A stretch of DNA of 64,000 bases from the NCBI RefSeq assembly GCF_032854445.1, contig NC_088300.1, positions 21,497,608 through 21,561,607 of the forward strand. Direction: 5' to 3'. Each line of letters starts with the position of its first letter. The stretch's first letter is position 1. The stretch comes from Liolophura sinensis (taxonomy: Eukaryota > Mollusca > Polyplacophora > Chitonida > Chitonidae). Shown one piece after another: positions 1 through 10,285 of the stretch. The translations under genes were made by a program, and so were the position numbers. Under the pieces are notes generated by a model, which saw only the letters and a program-made list of their open reading frames with translations, was not told where the DNA came from and made no database searches.

Positions 1-260
1 GGATTTCCACCGCTCTTTTATCCAGTGCTGCTTCACTGAGACCCCTTACCGAAGGCAAGTAACCCGCCCCGGCCGAGCCATTATACTGATAAGGGCCAAC
101 CAGTCTTGCACTGTCCCCTTCCTGCTGAAGGCCAAGCGAGGAAGTTATAACTTCCTCTTTTAAGGCCTTAGGTGTGACTTGACCTTGGATTGACCCTGGA
201 TCTACCGCCTCCCGAAGCGGACGCTGCACCAACTGTGGTATCTCGGACAATCACGAACAG
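1..260 (-). repeat. tRNA-derived SINE, family B (partial)
   Basis: Read on the minus strand this begins with a tRNA-like head (box-B-like AGGGTCAATCC). The same element recurs, diverged, at 13590-13865. It lies in XDH intron 7. Confidence 0.55.
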
Positions 261-483
261 AGATAAATCTGTCTAACTTTTATTCTTTTTTTTTTTTTAT
301 GCAGGATTCTTTAAGAACTTCATGTAACAAGGAATTTATGCCATTCCAGTACTACTACAACGACAACTGATGTAAAGTAGACACTACAATTCAAAACCGC
401 GAGCGATAGTGACGAACCGTTAGGAAAATTATAAACATATCAATCACGTTTAGTATGTATGTTACTGAAGTTAAAAGACTTAC

Positions 484-546
484 CCGCTCATCTTCATTTG
501 CTTCGGTTCCACCTCGTTGGCAACAGTTCTCTCCCATCGGGCATTC
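484..546 (-). CDS. XDH: XDH coding exon 7 (linker after Fe-S domains)
   Basis: Residues 173-193: [21 protein letters not shown]. This Cys-rich linker between the Fe-S domain and the FAD domain is typical of animal XDH. Acceptor TTAAG, donor GTAAGT. Exon 8 is not within positions 1-483. Confidence 0.85.
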
Positions 547-3500
547 CTTAATGTGAAACGGAATGAAGTAATGAATGCTTGGGGTTTAACATTTAACGTA
601 AAACAGAGAATGTGTTAGGTATTTTACAGTTTATAACAAAGTACTGCCCTTAGTGAATGTGTGAAAGAACTGCCCTTACTGAAGGTGTAAAAGAACTGCC
701 CTTAGTGAAGGTGTGAAAGTACTGCCCTTAGTGAAGGTGTAAAAGTACTGTTCTTGATGAAGGTATGAAAGTACTGCTCTTAGGGAACGAGTGAAAGAAC
801 TGCCCTTAGTAAATGCGTGGAAGTACTGCCCTTAGTGAATGTGTGAAAGAACTGCCCTTAGTGAATATGTGAAAATACTGTTCTTAGTGAATATGTTAAA
901 ATACTGTTCTTAGTGAAGGTGTGAAAGAACTGCCCTTACTGAAGGTGTGAAAGAACTGCCTTAGTGAATACGTGAAAGTACCGCATTTAGTGAAGGTGTG
1001 AAAGCAGTGCCGTTATTAACGGTATGGAGGTACTGTTCTTGATGAAGGTGTGAAAGTACTGCCTTTAGTGAAGGTATGAAGATACTGCCCTTTAACGAAG
1101 GTGTAAAAGTACGTACTTAGTAAAGGTGTAAAAGTACCGCCCTTAGTGAAGGTGTGGAGGGACTGGTGGAAGTGGGGAAACTTACCTAGCTCCATAGTGG
1201 TCTTAATGAATGTATGGATGTACAGACCCACATGAAAAGGACTTAAGAACACTGACCTTTGCGAAGGTTTTGAAACCATCTAGTATGGGTCTGTATCCTG
1301 TACAACGGCAAAGGTTTCCTGTGGGGACAGAGAACAAACCTTATATCACACTGGTGTATTATTGCTAGTGTATAGCCGAGCACTAGATTTGCTTGATCTG
1401 TCACGTTTATTTTCACACATGGGTAATGTCATGATATTATTAAATCACTGACTTAAACTTGTATTTTCTTATCAGTGTTTTACACTGAACAGAGAATATA
1501 GTCCCAATCAGATCGTACGAGAGCTGTCATGTTGATGAATTGAAGAAACTTACGAGGATTGAATGAAAACCCCGGAACCTCATGTGCTTCTTGACAAATG
1601 TGCTGAACCACACGTTATATGGATGAAATGAACTCTCAGTTACATCCTAAAAACCAGTGTTAAATGTTACATAATGTTATGTTCTTTGGCCGCGGAGCGA
1701 TTTCCACAGTTTTGAAGGCAGGGAGGTGCTAAGTACTAGATTAGACGAGGAACAGGGACAGCCTAGACCCCGGAAGGTCTGAGCCTTTAGATGCCCTCGG
1801 CGAGCTCTGGGTTAATTTTGGCCACTGGAGAACTCTGTAGTGGAGAAACGACGAACAACAGTTGATTCTTGAAAAAAAAAAATCGACGCGGCGTTCTTTT
1901 TCAAGAATCAACTGTTGTGAGTTGTTTCTCCTACTTAAACGTGTTTGTAGTAACGTAACGACTATCGATTCTTTTTCAAGAATCGCACAGTGTCATTTCA
2001 AGCAAATAATAAAAAGACGTTACATCACACTTAGCGTCGATGAATGCATTTTCGTGCCGGCTGAGCCGCAATATTTGCATAATTGAAAATAATACGTAAC
2101 ATGGTTGATCTTTCGTGACGGTGCCACATGAAGTTTTAGCGTAAACAGCGTTAGAGCTTTTAGCCAATGGGAGCTCAGTCTATTGTATTTTATGTAGCTT
2201 ACTACTTAAGCATACACTGGGTGTGTAATATTATGGAAGATGACCCAGTCTATGATTGGTTATGCTGGAAAGTAAATCTGAATTGACTGAAGCTTACATA
2301 TAATCTGGCGAAATCTGATAGTAGATTACATAATTTCTGTCGCACTGACATATCAAGGCCTCGAGAAATCCAAAATGTTTGTAATCAGAATGCCACAGAT
2401 TAGACCCACTAGTCCATCTTGGTACAAACTGTTTTACTGTTCGTATTTGTGCCTAAGAGAATTGATGACGCCATTCTGCCTTTTCTCTCACTGGCAACAT
2501 TTGGTGTATTTGAAATGAAAGTCAGGAAATAAATTTCACATTGATAAGAAATGAAGCTCCCACCCTGCATGACATGTCTACTTCATATGATACTTCACGC
2601 CGATGGTGTGTATGTTTTTCCATGAAATTAGACCTTTTAAATACTGTCACGTTCACAAACAACAGCGCCATGTATACAGCAAGCTGCATGGGCCTTTCTT
2701 TAATTCTTCCTATCTATTCATTACATCTCCTGGGTACATTTTAAATTGTGTCAGAGGCCTCCGTGGCTTAGTTAGTTAGCGCGCTAGCGCAGCGTAATGA
2801 CCCAGGAGTCTCTCACCAATGTGAGTTCAGCTCATGCTGGCTTCCGTGCTTGTGTGAGATTCACGCCCTTACGGATTCCATTCTGAAATATTATTTGTTC
2901 ATTTTATTTATTTGATTGGTGTTTTACGCCGTACTCAAGAATATTTCACTTGTACGACGGCGGCCAGCATTATGGTGGGAGGAAGCCGGACAGAGCCCGG
3001 AGGAAACCCACGACCACCCGCAGGTTGCTGACAGACCTTCCCACGTACGGCCGGAGAGGAAGCTGGACTTGAACTCACAGCGACTTAAGCATTAAGAAAG
3101 ATTTATATAGTGGTGTAGTGGACAACTACCAACAAACATTACATTATCTTACCATGTTACTGAAAACTATAATGCCCTATAGGTGCTTCACTGTCTATGT
3201 ATGGCCTGTTTATCTTCAGAAAATGATTAGTCTGCGTGTACAAATCAATCTGATTACGTAGAATTACCAAAAAAGGATGTAAAAACTTAACAATGTTTAC
3301 TCCTTGCTTTAGATTTTTTAAACGAATTTAATCCGGTGAAATGCTTGTCTTATTTTATGGACCACATTCATAATGTTGAATGACATGAAGTTCATCAACT
3401 TTTTTTTTCTCCTTTGTAAGGGATGTTGTGAATTTACTCGGAGAGAACGTATAAAGTTGCTATTTATCATTTTTCAGTTCAGTTAAGCTTCAAGTTTTAG

Positions 3501-6500
3501 TCTACTGCGGCTTACTTATAGTAACCAAATCTTTCGAGTTCAGCTGTTCCTCTCGTAACTTTCAGCTGTACACGGACGAGAGCAGATATGTAATTCCACG
3601 ACTTAATTCCTGAGGATCAAATCGTCTGGAAACTGGAAAAAAACTGATTTTACAACCTTATGCAGAATAACAAACCATTTCTAAGAGAAATTTCATATGC
3701 TCTTGTATAGCCTTTTAACAATGAACTAAATTGCGAAGCTTTGACAGCACGTCAGGTTGGACATGTATGACGAAATTCGGCTGAAACTACCGAGTGTTGG
3801 CGGAAAAATGCATTATATATATTATAATTAAACATTATGTTGTGATTTTAAGTGTCAGATTACTCAGATTAACGCATGTTTTTGAATATTTGTTTTGAAC
3901 TCAATTCAACAATGTATACAGGGGTAGGTAATTATGAATAATTAATAAATCTGGACATTAATCCTTTAAACCAAATCAGTGTCTGGTGATGTCTAATCAC
4001 ACATAATCCTTACAGACAGCATTTTAGCAGACCTATTATGCAATCATTTCTATTCCCAAGAGCCTTTTAAGCTGGATGGACAGCATATTCTCATCTCCAG
4101 ACATGTACATAACACCCAGCTCACGTACACCTTGGGTTTGTTGTATGTTACGACAGATTTGTATCAACATTTAAAAACGTGAAGAGGAGCTAAATTTGCT
4201 TTTTCAGGTAGAAAAAATTGCTTACACTAGAGAATTCATCGGAGCCCTTATAGTAAATGGTGACGTCAATTGAAGATTACCGTACCTTAACCGTTTTACA
4301 CACAGTAAATACAAAACTTATCTTCACAAGGTGTATGTGAAGATTATATTACCACAACATATGTTATATACAATACCATACCTCGTTACACCCAGCAAAT
4401 GTACTCTGTTAGCAAATACAATATAACAGAACAAATCTGTAAAATACGACAGTTTGTAGCAATAACATAATCTACTTTGTCATCACTCAGAAAAACAAAG
4501 CATTCTGTCGATTTAATAGTTAGTGTTTAGAGTAGAGTACACTATATTAATGCTGCATAACTCTATGTTATGGAGAACACAGTACTCTGCTACACCAACA
4601 AAAACATTCTGTTGGAATAACGTAACAAGACCGGCATAAATGTTATAATAGTTTGCAGCAATAGCATAATCTGTCCTATCATCACTAAGAAATTATATTA
4701 TTCTGTCAATTCAACAGAACAGCTTTTACGGTGTAGTTATTATTTGTCTGTGTGATATACAACACTCACCCTCTAATTCCCTCTCCACTTGTTCTTCACT
4801 CGGCGTGGGGTTGTTCTTCAGTAGACAGTACATACTCATCACCATCCCCGGCGTACAGAATCCACATTGGCTACCGTGGGCTTTAGCAATCCGCTCCTTA
4901 ACACAAAAATAACGGTTACCAACAACAAAAGGATTAACAGCCGCAACTGAAGTTTATAGATCAGTATAGATTGGATTTGTCAGCAAGTTTGTTGTGTGGG
5001 TAAACATGTGGCCCTGTTTTAGGTAAATGGCAGATATAATCAAGGATCTTAGGAGATGTTATTACTCTTTCAAGTTTATTGTATTTATTTTTGGCATGAT
5101 TAATATTTCTTCAAATACACATTTTGGCTACAGAAAAAGGAATTTTGAATTGGCCATTTTAGTGTTAGAATGGAGAACATTTCCCACCTAAAGAAAACTG
5201 AACCAGTCTGTTGTTCTTTGTTGCTTTTGCCATGATGTTCAGTAAGCAAACCGGAAACGTTGTAATTATTGATCAAATCAGCTTGATACCGAGTCGCCAT
5301 TGGGCGACAAAATGTACCCCATTATATTCAGATGACGGTCACTCTGATCTGACATACTGCAGCAGAAAAGTGCCACATGCAGCCAATGCTTCACCTGGAC
5401 TGGGTGCATTCCCTGCCCCAGGGAGCCTATCCCTTCGACAGTTGTTACAGCCATCCCGTGCACCTCCCCCATGGGGTACATACACGCCATGACGGTCATG
5501 TGCTTAACGTTCGTCAGGGAAATTACCGATAACACCAATTTGGGTTAATAACTGTCCCCGCCTAAAGTAACTGAAGCTGTACGGTCTTGTCCATTCCCTC
5601 CTGGGCCTCCGTGTCCCATGTGGTTAGCGCGCCAGCGTGGTGCAATGACCAAGGAGCCTCTCACAAATGTGGTCGCTGTGAGTTCAAGTCCAGCTCATGC
5701 CGGCTTCCCCTCCGGTCGTACGTGGGAAGGTTTTCAGCAACCTGTAGTTGATCGTGGGTTTCCCCAGCCCGTTTTCATTTCACCATAATGCTGGTGGCCT
5801 TTTTATGCGTGAAAAATTCTTGAGTACGGCGTAAAAATACCAATCATATCAATCAAAATCACTCCTACCTCGATTATGTTTTGTTGGCAAACTGGTGACG
5901 TATTGCTATGCACTGTAAAAGAACAATAGTCAGTTCAGCTTGGATATGATTTATTTATTTATTTATTTCATTGGTGTTTTATGCGTACTCAAATATATTT
6001 CACTTATACGACGGCGGCCAGCATTATGGTAGGATGAAACCGGGCAGAACCCGAGGGAAACCCACGACCACACATAGGTTGCTGAATCACGAATATTTCA
6101 GTAAGAAGACGGCGGCCATCATTATGGTGGGAAGAAACCGGGCAGAGTTCGGAGGAAACCCACGGCCATCCGCAGGTTGCTCGCAGACCTTCCCACGTTT
6201 CTTTTATAATCTAACCTTAAATGCTGTACGCGTAGAATAGGAAATAACATATGATGTTATGTAACAATAATTATGTAAATTTATTCCTTTTTGTTCTTTT
6301 TTCCTGTTTCTAGACATAATAATACATTTGAAGCTTGTGCTCATTGTATCGGAAAAAAGGATATTTGATGTTATTAGAGGCCTTGTCGTATCTGGACAAC
6401 ATCACTGTGCAGGCTCCACATCCTCCCTCTCCACAGCTCAACTTTGTACCCGTCAGTCGCACTAGAACGCTGAGCTAAGGAACTGAACAAACGTGACCCT

Positions 6501-8285
6501 GCCAGACAGCTTTATACGCTGAACAACCACATCCATACCATTCATATAAATTTTACATCAGGACTTTACCACTTGAAGGATACATGTTGATACATACATG
6601 TTTTTGGTTCCAAGGATAAGTTTCACGTAATAGTGTTTAAGTGTAAGAATGTCAAGGCTTTCATTTGGGTAAATCTATTTTTGTCAAACATTTAAGCCAT
6701 CGTCAGGAAATACAGGGCATATTTAAGATAACAAACAATTTACGCTCAAGAAAGAGTTGAGCAAATATTACATCCTCCAAATCGGTTTTCAGAGAAAACA
6801 AAGAGACAAACTCAGCGGAGTTATCTGAACAAATCTAATTCTTTGCTAGCTTTTGTAAAGAATTTAAAATGTGGGAGTCGAACAATAGATCCTTTTTGAA
6901 CAAAAGGTCAATTTTGTTTTTTCTGCAGTCAACAGGAGTGGGTATGTGAGTATATCTAATATATTTGACGACGCCTGTTTACAACTACCGTATTTGACCT
7001 AAAGGCCAAATTAGCTATTTTACTTAATTCTGAGAGATCTATTGATATTAGAAAGGTGTTTTGACTTTTGGAAGGTTGGATGATATCCTTCCTGGCAAAA
7101 GAGTATAAGTTTTGGTAACACAAGTTAATCTAAATATGTACTATTTGGGGTTATTTTCCGGTCAAATATGCGACTGTTATGATGATGGTTCTAAAATGCT
7201 TTGTGCTTTTGTTGCTCCGGCTTGAGACATAGCAGCGCACTCTAAATACGAATTACGGTAAATCTTAGACCTTTTCGATGTCCAAAGCAATTTTTTCAGT
7301 GGAAATTATACGCACTATTATTATGAAAATGATGTCAAAATGATTTGTTTTTGTCACTTTTGTCGTAAAACTGTACAAATTATTTTTCTTCATCCCGTGG
7401 GGGTCTCCATGGCTCAGTTGGCTAGCGCGCTAGCGCAGCGTTATGACCCAGGAGTCTCTTACCAATGCGGTCGCAGTGAGTTCAAGTCCAGCTCATGCTG
7501 GCTTCCTCTCCGGCCGCACGTGGGAAGTCTGTCAGCAACCTGCGGATGGTCGTGGGTTTCCCCAGGGCTGTGCTCGGTTTCCAAACACCATAATACTAGC
7601 CAGCGTCGAATAAGTGAGATATTCTTGAGTACGACGTAAAACACCAATCAAATAAATAAATAAATAAATAAATCTTTACCCCGTATAGTTTCCTCAGAAT
7701 ATTTTAAAGTATTGATTTCAGAGGCGGTTGAAAGGGTTGAAGAATTAGAGTATGCAAGGATACGTTTTACACGAAGGTATTGGAGAAGAGTTGTCTCTGG
7801 ATCAACACCATCGTCGGTAATCTACAAGAAAATAAAATGTGATTAAAATAAAGCCTTACCTTATCATTAAAAGAACTAACCATCTGCTCGACATCTTTCT
7901 CTACACTGCCTGGTGCATATGGGAAAAATATGCCTTTATCATTCGCCAATATAATAATCAAAAAGCACTTCAAGAACACTCTATCATCACATGCCTACTT
8001 TTTAAAGTTGCGTTTAAATCACAACCTTGTAATAGCCCCGGTTCCCTTCCACCAATTAGGTGGCAGCCATCGTATAAGTGAAATATTCTTGAATACGGCG
8101 TAAAACACCAATAAAACAAAATAAATCTGTTATGGGTAAAGGCATTTCGAATCTTAACATGGTATGAAAACACAACGGAAAGGGCCCCTTAAAAATTATA
8201 AAAGCTCCACACAGTAACTCACCTTTTTGCCATTTACGTAGAATACAAGGACTGAGGGTTGGACACGATTCGTCGAAACAGCCAT
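484..8285 (-). CDS. XDH: Xanthine dehydrogenase, N-terminal part (7 coding exons, gene continues off left edge)
   Basis: Xanthine dehydrogenase oxidises hypoxanthine and xanthine to urate in the cytosol; this part holds the two [2Fe-2S] domains that carry electrons from the molybdenum centre to FAD. The exons join in phase at 8285-8223, 7821-7764, 6461-6365, 5503-5395, 4896-4770, 1318-1257 and 546-484, giving 193 residues. Cluster ligands are visible as Cys50, 55, 58 and 80 (plant-type motif CGEGGCGAC) and Cys120, 123, 155 and 157 (QCGFCTPG and [10 protein letters not shown]). CGEGGCGAC, not CGGGGCGAC, favours XDH over the related aldehyde oxidases. The start Met is chosen because it gives the usual short leader before the VNGKK strand. 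The FAD and molybdopterin domains lie beyond position 1. Introns 2 and 3 have U12-type signals. The gene is divergent from the dynein gene. Family assignment is secure; orthology to XDH itself is likely. Confidence 0.93.
640..1185. repeat. ~26-bp tandem array in XDH intron 6, resembling the exon 6 / splice donor junction
   Basis: About 20 degenerate units of the type GAACTGCCCTTAGTGAAGG. On the minus (coding) strand the unit reads TTTCACACCTTCACTAAGGG followed by CAGTAC, close to the end of exon 6 with its donor, TTTCAAAACCTTCGCAAAGG followed by TCAGTG. The array probably arose by amplification of the exon-intron border, but the units are diverged. Confidence 0.85.
1257..1318 (-). CDS. XDH: XDH coding exon 6 (second [2Fe-2S] cluster, second half)
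   Basis: Residues 152-172: [20 protein letters not shown] with ligands Cys155 and Cys157. Acceptor CCCCACAG, donor GTCAGT. A degenerate 26-bp tandem array resembling the end of this exon and its donor fills much of the following intron. Confidence 0.93.
1856..1917. repeat. Perfect 21-bp inverted repeat
   Basis: Arms at 1856-1876 and 1897-1917 (CAACAGTTGATTCTTGAAAAA and its complement) around a 20-bp loop. Related short arms recur near 1968-1990. It looks like a small foldback element in XDH intron 5. Confidence 0.8.
2750..3092. repeat. Two abutting family-A SINE fragments in opposite orientation
   Basis: A plus-oriented tRNA-like head (2757-2890, TGGCTTAGTTAGTTAGCGCG) is followed by a minus-oriented tail and core (2899-3092) starting TTTATTTGATTGGTGTTTTA. 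Confidence 0.8.
4430..4745 (+). repeat. Two-copy imperfect direct repeat
   Basis: Segments beginning GTTTGTAGCAATAACATAAT (about 4450) and GTTTGCAGCAATAGCATAAT (about 4650) share roughly 70 bp each, including CTGTCnATTnAA. It lies in XDH intron 5; its class is unknown. Confidence 0.5.
4770..4896 (-). CDS. XDH: XDH coding exon 5 (second [2Fe-2S] cluster, first half)
   Basis: Residues 110-151 plus one base: [20 protein letters not shown] with ligands Cys120 and Cys123, then the helical stretch ending ERELE. Acceptor TTAAG, donor GTGAGT. Confidence 0.93.
5395..5503 (-). CDS. XDH: XDH coding exon 4
   Basis: Residues 73-109, including Cys80 (fourth ligand of the first cluster) and the family signature VTTVEGIG followed by HPVQ, then a GTGAAG donor. 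The left-strand boundary (5503 or 5502) depends on how the unusual intron 3 ends; a start at 5503 keeps the frame and gives the same residue count as the human protein. Confidence 0.85.
5603..5862 (+). repeat. Family-A SINE, near full length
   Basis: A tRNA-like head with box-B-like GTGAGTTCAAGTCC, the core, and the tail CTTGAGTACGGCGTAAAAAT. It lies within XDH intron 3. Confidence 0.85.
5948..6205 (-). repeat. Family-A SINE, tail-to-core with internally duplicated core
   Basis: The minus-oriented copy starts with (ATTT)n. The segment ending in the CCCACGACC core is present twice (about 6003-6090 and 6095-6180), a partial duplication within the element. Confidence 0.8.
6365..6461 (-). CDS. 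XDH: XDH coding exon 3 (first [2Fe-2S] cluster)
   Basis: Residues 41-72 plus two bases. It carries [20 protein letters not shown] with cluster ligands Cys50, Cys55 and Cys58. The exon is followed by ATATCCTTTT, an essentially perfect U12-type AT donor; no usable GT lies at this position. Confidence 0.88.
6462..7763 (-). other. XDH: Probable U12-type intron (XDH intron 2)
   Basis: The donor GTATCCTTGC and a branch-like TTCCTTAGC about 14 bases before the TTCTAG acceptor fit the minor-spliceosome pattern. An alternative major-type reading (donor GTAAAA, acceptor CCTTAG) stays in frame but inserts two extra residues relative to the family. A SINE sits inside at 7396-7672. Confidence 0.6.
7396..7672 (+). 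repeat. Family-A SINE, full length
   Basis: The best preserved plus-strand copy: box A-like TGGCTCAGTTGGCTAGCGCG, box B-like GTGAGTTCAAGTCC, the core, and an (AAAT)n tail. It defines the family in this window. Confidence 0.9.
7764..7821 (-). CDS. XDH: XDH coding exon 2
   Basis: Residues 22-40 plus one base, containing [13 protein letters not shown]. The acceptor is TTGTAG. The donor reads C|GTATCCTTGC, which matches the U12-type donor consensus; using it gives exactly the family spacing YLR-x-KL to the first cluster. Confidence 0.87.
8031..8127 (+). repeat. Family-A SINE, 3' fragment
   Basis: Only the tail half remains, ending GTAAAACACCAATAAAACAA. It lies in XDH intron 1. Confidence 0.75.
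8223..8285 (-). CDS. XDH: XDH coding exon 1
   Basis: Residues 1-21, starting [11 protein letters not shown] and ending VNGKK on a codon boundary before a GTGAGT donor. It forms the first strand of the ferredoxin-like domain. Upstream untranslated sequence and promoter are not delimited. Confidence 0.88.
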
Positions 8286-8394
8286 AGTTCTCTGGATGTT
8301 CTCTTCAGACACCAGTCAGTTTGTAAGCCGTTACCCTGCCTTGGAGATTTCAGCTCAAATACGGCCTCTGCAATATACCTGTTGCTGCTGTGGT

Positions 8395-8757
8395 TAGCTC
8401 AAAGCTAAGCTGAATGTTCCAACCGTAACGCCCAGCTTCGGTCATATGAAATTCACCGGACAATTTCACTAAAAAAAAAACGGCCCGAACTCTACCTTAT
8501 TTTTGCTATCCACCGATTCCCTAAAACGTCCGAAATATAATATGTCAAAGCCAGCATTGGTAAACCATCTTTCGGCAGTAATCCAACCGTTTTAATGTTG
8601 GCTTTGACACACTACATTTCGGGAGGTTTAGGGAATCGGAGAGTAGCAAAAATAAGGTACGGTTCGATCCCTTTTTTTAAGTGAAATTGTCCCCGTGAAA
8701 TTTTATATGACCGAAGCTAGGCGTTATGGTAGGAACGTCTAGCTTGTCTTTGAACTA
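8395..8757. mobile_element. Palindromic foldback MITE-like element
   Basis: Two arms of about 160 bp are imperfect inverted copies. The left arm carries CTTCGGTCATATGAAATT, CAATTTCACT and ACCTTATTTTTGCTA; the right arm carries their complements. The loop near 8555-8600 is short. There is no coding sequence, so any movement would need a transposase in trans. It sits just upstream of XDH exon 1. Confidence 0.8.
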
Positions 8758-9259
8758 GGCTATTGTTATAGTGATGAAGAAGGATGTGAACTATAGCGTA
8801 TCGAACGTCGGTACATCCGTGAAAAAGCTCGGTTATCCGTGAAAAATGAATAGTTTCAAAAACGTTTCACGCAGTTAAAATTGTGTTAAAGTCACGTCCA
8901 TCATGATGTATCAGACACCATGTGTGATGAATGTAACGTCATTTTTCTGACAGCTTGATTAAAATAATTTGCTCCCTTCATTTTACCCAAACAGATTCGC
9001 GCAATACAAAGCATGACCTGGACACGATGAAACAACCATATCTACGTTGTGGTTGTATACAATAACGGAGGGTGTTTACATTCTGACGTCAGACTAAGAC
9101 ACGGATAGTATAATCTCTCTGCGTTATACTGTACTAATGGTGAATACATTCTACAGGATGTAACAACTGAGTATGGTCAGAGTCACACTATAGGATACAA
9201 TTAGCAAAACCTCTGATTGTACCGATAGTGATTGCATTGTTACCACAGGATGTAATAAC
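8758..9259. other. Intergenic stretch, nothing recognised
   Basis: No exon-like frame, RNA gene or clear repeat is visible. Diverged units of the following array may begin in its second half. Confidence 0.4.
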
Positions 9260-10285
9260 AGAGTAGGCCTATGGACGGACTCTGGTGGTGCCTATACACC
9301 ACAACAACTAGCTGTGGTTCTAGAGTCAGACACCAGACTAGGACACTGATAATGAAATTTTGCTATATGGACTCTGGTGGTGCATATACATCACAACAGC
9401 TGGGTGTGGTCCTAGAGTCAGACATCAGACTGGTGCACGATAATGAAGTCTTGCTATATCGAATCTGGTGGTGCACATATGCCACAACAACTGGGTGTGG
9501 TTATAGGGTCAGACATCAGACAAGGACACGGATATGAAGTCTTGCTATATCGAATCTGGTGGTGCACATATGCCACAACAACTGGTGTCGGTTATAGAGT
9601 CAGACATCAGACAAGGACGCGGATAATGAAGTCTTGCTATATCGACTGGTAGTGGTTCACAAATGCCACAACAAACTGGGTGTGGTTATAAAGTCAGACA
9701 TCAGACACGGACGCGGATAATGAAGTCTTGCTATATCGAATCTGGTGGTGCACATTGCCACAACAACTGGGTGTGGTTATAGAGTCAGACATCAGACAAG
9801 GACGCGGATAATGAAGTCTTGCTATATCGAATCGGTGGTGCACATATGCCACAACAACTGGGGTGTGGTGATAAAGTCAGACATCAGACACGGACGCGGA
9901 TAATGAAGTCTTGCTATATCGAATCTGGTGGTGCACATATGCCACAACAACTGGGTGTGGTTATAGAGTCAGACATCAGACAAGGACGCGGATAATGAAG
10001 TCTTGCTATATCGAATCTGGATGGTGCACATATGCCACAACAACTGGGTGTGGTTATAGAGTCCGACATCAGGACAAGGACACGGATAATGAAGTCCTTG
10101 CCTATATCGAATCTGGTGGTGCACATATGCCACAACAACTGGGTGTGGTTATAGAGTCAGACATCAGACAAGGACGCGGATAATGAAGTCTTGCTATATC
10201 GACTCTGGTGGTGCACATATGCCACAACACCTGGGTGTGGTTATAGAGTCAGACACCAGACAAGGACGCGGATAATGAAGTCTCA
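9260..10285 (+). repeat. Tandem array, ~92-bp unit, about 11 copies
   Basis: Each unit carries GAAGTCTTGCTATATCGAAT, GGTGCACATATGCCACAACA and GAGTCAGACATCAGAC. The central units are very similar and the left ones more diverged. Open frames here are repeat artefacts. The array is intergenic. Confidence 0.93.

Larger units (their letters stand above)
5504..6364 (-). other. XDH: Probable U12-type AT-initiated intron (XDH intron 3)
   Basis: The intron starts ATATCCTTTTTT and has a branch-like TTTCCCTGAC about 14 bases before its end, the textbook U12 layout. Keeping the reading frame requires an AT...AA intron; the nearby AG and AC ends would shift the frame. Two SINE copies lie inside. Confidence 0.62.

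Noticed and set aside
640-1185. CRISPR-like regular repeats
   Set aside because: The units are contiguous and degenerate with no unique spacers; the host is an animal.
484-8285. Aldehyde oxidase instead of xanthine dehydrogenase
   Set aside because: CGEGGCGAC and the linker favour XDH, although the decisive molybdenum-site residues are outside the window.
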